64,000 bases of DNA from Galaxea fascicularis. Taxonomy: Eukaryota; Cnidaria; Anthozoa; Scleractinia; Euphylliidae. The notes under the pieces are model-generated. The model saw only the letters and a list, made by a program, of their open reading frames with translations, was not told the origin of the DNA and searched no databases. Shown here in pieces: positions 60,675 through 64,000 of the stretch. The first letter of the stretch is position 1. Each line of letters opens with the position of its first letter. The stretch lies in contig OX419337.1 in the NCBI GenBank assembly GCA_948470475.1, forward strand, positions 38,088,036 to 38,152,035. The letters are read 5' to 3'. Position numbers and translations under genes: made by a program.

Positions 60675-61686
60675 TGAGATACTGGTAAGATAACTATTAA
60701 TGTATGTACAAATTTAGGAGAAATTCATTTGCTGCATATGTAAAGAAGTAATTTATTCATGTTGTGAAGTTTTTTTAGGGAGGGAGGAATATTGATGCGT
60801 TGTCGTACTAACTGCTCTGTTATGCATTACTACTAGGGTTGACCCTTGAATTCTTAGAAGTGATTAGCATATTTGTTCTTAAAGTAAGGGGTTGGTAGAT
60901 GTGAAATTGGGAGAAAATGGGGTGAATCGAGATTGAAAGAAAGGTTAAAAGGTATACACATAAATTATAGTCTGTTAATGGTGAAAGAGGCACGTTATTG
61001 TGGTGGAGGACGGCCTGGTCTTGATCTAATTATTTACTAAAAAATTAATGTTTGAACGACTTTCAATATTTCCCACTTATCCCTTATTTTCAACATTCTC
61101 CTAAGCAACTCTTCTTCCTCCCAAAAGTTTACAGGGTTACTGAAACCATTTTGACGGAAGTGATTAAAGGTACAAAAAAACAAGGCGTTTACAGGTAAGC
61201 CCAACCCTCTCAATATATTGTCCAGGGGACTGGACAAACTTATCAGCCAGAGGTTATGTTATTACCCCAAATTCTCTTAACTAATGCACAAAGAAAGTTA
61301 TAGAAACGAGAATTGATATTGGAACTTGGGAGTTACAGTTAATCCTTCTTGTTCTCAGTGCAAAGAAGTCTCACTAGTTCTGTTTCCGTTTTCTTAGGGA
61401 TAGCTTGGGAGTCGGAATTCTCCTTTTCGTTCACTCTCGTATGGAGTGAAGTTAAATGGGTTGAACTTGCACTCTTTCCCTTTCTCCACAGGGGGTAGAG
61501 AAGGCCTTCTCTTCTTGGAGAGGGAGGGGTGAGAGGTTCTTTCATCATTAGTCTCCAGGGAATGACTTTTTTTTTCTGGTTTTTTATTAATTCTATTTTC
61601 CAAGTTTGATTTGCTCCTATGGTGTTTTGTGTGCTGTCTCCAGTGTGGCCAGTTCTTTTAATTTTCTGTTTGCTCTTGAGAAAGAG
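60675..61686. other. Non-coding or uncertain stretch
   Basis: On the minus strand 61037-61237 and 61339-61603 hold short frames (for example FWEEEELLRRMLKIRDKWE and HPSLSKKRRPSLPPVEKGKE) that could be exons downstream of the open region at 61687, but the splice sites are weak and the product is not recognised. Confidence 0.3.
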
Positions 61687-62106
61687 CTACTTGTTACATG
61701 TAACTGATTTATTTTGCTTTTTCACTAAAGCTTTTAAAACATTAGTTTGCCTAATTACTGGTGGCTGTGGACGAGCACTTTGAATTTTAGTGCGAAGGCT
61801 TCGATAAATGGTCCTATACAACAATACGGCTGTGACTCGAGGTAGTAGCTGGAGACAGTTTTTTTTAGTGTCTTGTACACGGAGGGTCTCCTGTTCCCAG
61901 TAGGAGGCGACTGAAATTGGTTCTAAATCCAAGGACCCCTGTGCCAAGCTTTGTTGGTAAATCCCCAAACCATAGGCCTTTGGTACTTCCCAGTTAAATG
62001 TAAAGTACACAGACACGGAGGATTGGCCACATTGTAGACTTTGTGGCAGTTTACTGTGAAAAGTGTAAACTCTAACAGTTTTTTCCGACTGTTTGTTCTT
62101 CTTCAA
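61687..62106 (-). CDS. Unrecognised open region, possible exon
   Basis: A 139-codon minus-strand frame follows a good acceptor, a T/G-rich tract ending GTGTGATTAG, immediately upstream of 62106, and lacks an ATG at its start, so it looks like an internal or last exon rather than a whole gene. The peptide is mixed in composition, with a basic C-terminal part (LLYRTIYRSLRTKIQSARPQ) and ends at TAG. I recognise no domain. It could equally be a chance frame or a remnant of a mobile element. No upstream exon was found to 64,000. Confidence 0.25.
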   Translation of the reverse strand: MKKNKQSEKTVRVYTFHSKLPQSLQCGQSSVSVYFTFNWEVPKAYGLGIYQQSLAQGSLDLEPISVASYWEQETLRVQDTKKNCLQLLPRVTAVLLYRTIYRSLRTKIQSARPQPPVIRQTNVLKALVKKQNKSVTCNK

Positions 62107-63700
62107 CTAATCACACACACAAAGGATCAAAATTGGTCAAGGGCAGTGCCAATCAAACCAAGCTTTGACGACAGCATTTAAAGTAGCCACGTAGCTGAAT
62201 CAGTTACCCGGGTTAAATAAAGTTTTCCTTTTTGAGCTATTTTGTGTAAACAAAATCGCTCTATGTCAGCATGAAGCTCAAGAAATTCTTCCGTGGTCGG
62301 ATGGTTCTGCCTTGAACCAATGAAATAAAGGTTTCTTTAGATGGCATTGTTTCAGCCAGCGGCCAATCTAATTCCCTGTATTTAAAGGTCTTTTTGAAAG
62401 CATGTGGTCAGTGATGGTCAGCACTGAGACTAAGTTACACATGCGTGTTGATTACGCTCAAAGGAACATCAGCGTGGAATGTCACGCGTCATATATCTAC
62501 TGTTGCGTGACGTATTTATTACTATCACGCCAAGGGGTACCACCATTATGGTAGTCTTTCCGGAGAAAAGGGTTTGTATATTTAACGCATGCGTGAATGA
62601 CAACAATAGGCGTGAGATACTGGAGTCAGATTAGAATGAAGTATGAGTTGTGCTGTTTCGATGGATGATGAAGGTAGTAAGGTGGGGACGAAGGTATTTG
62701 AAGTTTACGGCCGCGGCTTGTTGGTTATAAAAACCGTGTGTTTAGTCTCCTTCGCAGACGCTCTTTTGGTTCGTCACGCAATCTTTCCTCCCCAATGAAC
62801 GTCTGCTGAAACGAGCAGCAGATTCCTTTCCCATTGTTAGCAAAGATCAGCCGGAGTCCACGTAAAAATTACTACAGAGCCAATCAGCGCTAAGTTACTG
62901 TGTAATGAAAAGCCTGAAGTCTGACGTTTTCGAGGCAAGTGTCTTTACTATTTTGAATTGCGTGCGATGCCTCCTAGAAAGTCCTTCAATGATTTTTCAG
63001 CATCTTTGAATTTGGTCATCTCGATGAACACGAAAGTAGAACTATGTTAGTGGTACTCGACCACTTCTGAGGAGAATTTTTAAGGGTTAAAAACAATGAA
63101 ATTTAGTTTTTGAGAAATGAAACGTCGAGTTATTCAAACAACCCGTAGTGTAACCGCGAGAGACCTAGCGGGGAAGAAATGCCGTTCTGAGATCAAGCAG
63201 TGTTCTTTAAATCACATATTACTATTTGCCATTGAACTGACTGAATGCTCTGGAAATAATGCAGGCGGTGAAAAGCGGCAAAAAACGTTAAACGAATAAT
63301 GCTAGTCGTAATTGATTCAGCATCAAGGTAATTTGGTTGAGCGGTTCCTACTCGGGGAGCAAATATTTCGTTTCGATGTGGACGAGTGCTTAGTTTTGTA
63401 ATATTTCTTGTGTTTTTTTGTTCCTTTGCTAATTTTGTCAAAACTGCAAGAACATTGTTAAAACTGGAAAAGCATTGTGTGACGAAAATAAACATATGTT
63501 TGACGGATTTGAAAACTATAAATATTAGTCTAATCAGAAGTGGCTGTTTTCACAAGTGATATTTGTACGAAAGAAAAATGCTATGGAAGGGAATCCTTAA
63601 TCTGGATATTTGTTCCCCTTGAAGTGAAACCATTGTTATGTTAAACAATGGAAATGGTGATTTCGGATAGTGAGCAATTTCATTTGTCAAATGGATTTCT
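62107..63700. other. Non-coding, nothing recognised
   Basis: Only short frames without support on either strand. Confidence 0.4.
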
Positions 63701-63708
63701 TTTGTCTC

Positions 63709-63920
63709 TCACGTGTAAACAGGCACCAAGACATACAGCCCTGTTTATCAAATGCGATTTTCAACTTTGATCTATCACGTGCACACGTTTGGTAATAGCA
63801 AGTTCGTTGACTAATTCCCACATGAATAAGGCAGCGCGGTTGGTTAAATGCGACTCCGAACTTTGATCGGTCACGTGCATCCAACATGACCTTTGATCAA
63901 TCACAAGATTTGCACGTGGT
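63709..63920. repeat. 96-bp tandem repeat with TTTGATC and CACGTG motifs
   Basis: AACTTTGATCTATCACGTGC at 63763 recurs as AACTTTGATCGGTCACGTGC at 63859, and a third TTTGATC...GCACGTGG follows at 63892. Each unit joins a TTTGATC word to an E-box CACGTG. It may be regulatory for a gene beyond the right edge, but that is a guess. Confidence 0.55.
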
Positions 63921-64000
63921 CAATTCAACTTGTTTACAACAACATCTAAATGAATTTATTTTCTGTTACAATGATTGGTCACTTTTAACCGTTTTTTATT

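Overview
The window is eukaryotic. Coding sequence is split into short exons by GT-AG introns, the DNA is AT-rich, and much of it is MITEs, foldback elements, SINEs, LINE fragments and tandem repeats. The intron-rich conserved genes and several repeat families I recall from corals and anemones suggest an anthozoan cnidarian, probably a stony coral. That assignment is inference; no species can be named from the sequence.

Layout. From 1 to 11,059, all on the minus strand: a gene with a pentraxin (ConA-like lectin) domain running off the left edge (1-3,983), preceded by a small ankyrin-repeat gene (7,261-11,059). Their exon phases are compatible, so one gene or two is left open. 12,245-12,656 is a PIF/Harbinger-like MITE. 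12,771-13,109 (minus) is an intronless roadblock-type dynein light chain ORF. 15,659-38,702 (minus) is a complete bifunctional glutamyl-prolyl-tRNA synthetase (EPRS). I could trace it through 35 exons summing to 4,104 nt (1,367 residues), all phases consistent. It has a GST-like N-terminus, GluRS, one WHEP domain and ProRS. Its introns hold two dead LINE reverse transcriptase fragments, a Penelope-like fragment broken by an inversion, a SINE and several foldback elements. 40,260-43,508 (minus) is a complete five-exon TMEM41A (264 residues).

From 43.5 kb to the right edge there is little recognisable coding. A possible three-exon plus-strand transcript (45,725-55,340) carries a phase-consistent 49-codon ORF that I do not recognise, and a 420-nt open region lies at 61,687-62,106 (minus). 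The most striking object is a 3-kb array (57,446-60,457) of 55.8 apparently identical 54-bp units. Each unit is a near-perfect palindrome and carries a canonical G-quadruplex motif. Because 54 is divisible by three, five frames stay open, giving spurious 1,000-residue ORFs.

Possible links: EPRS and TMEM41A lie in the same orientation 1.56 kb apart. About 190-300 bp upstream of the EPRS start codon is a tandem pair of 54-bp repeats, each with a CRE/ATF-C/EBP-like site, a candidate for amino-acid-stress control. The clearest mobile-element story is a family of tiny hairpins (51-74 bp) flanked by 9-bp target-site duplications.
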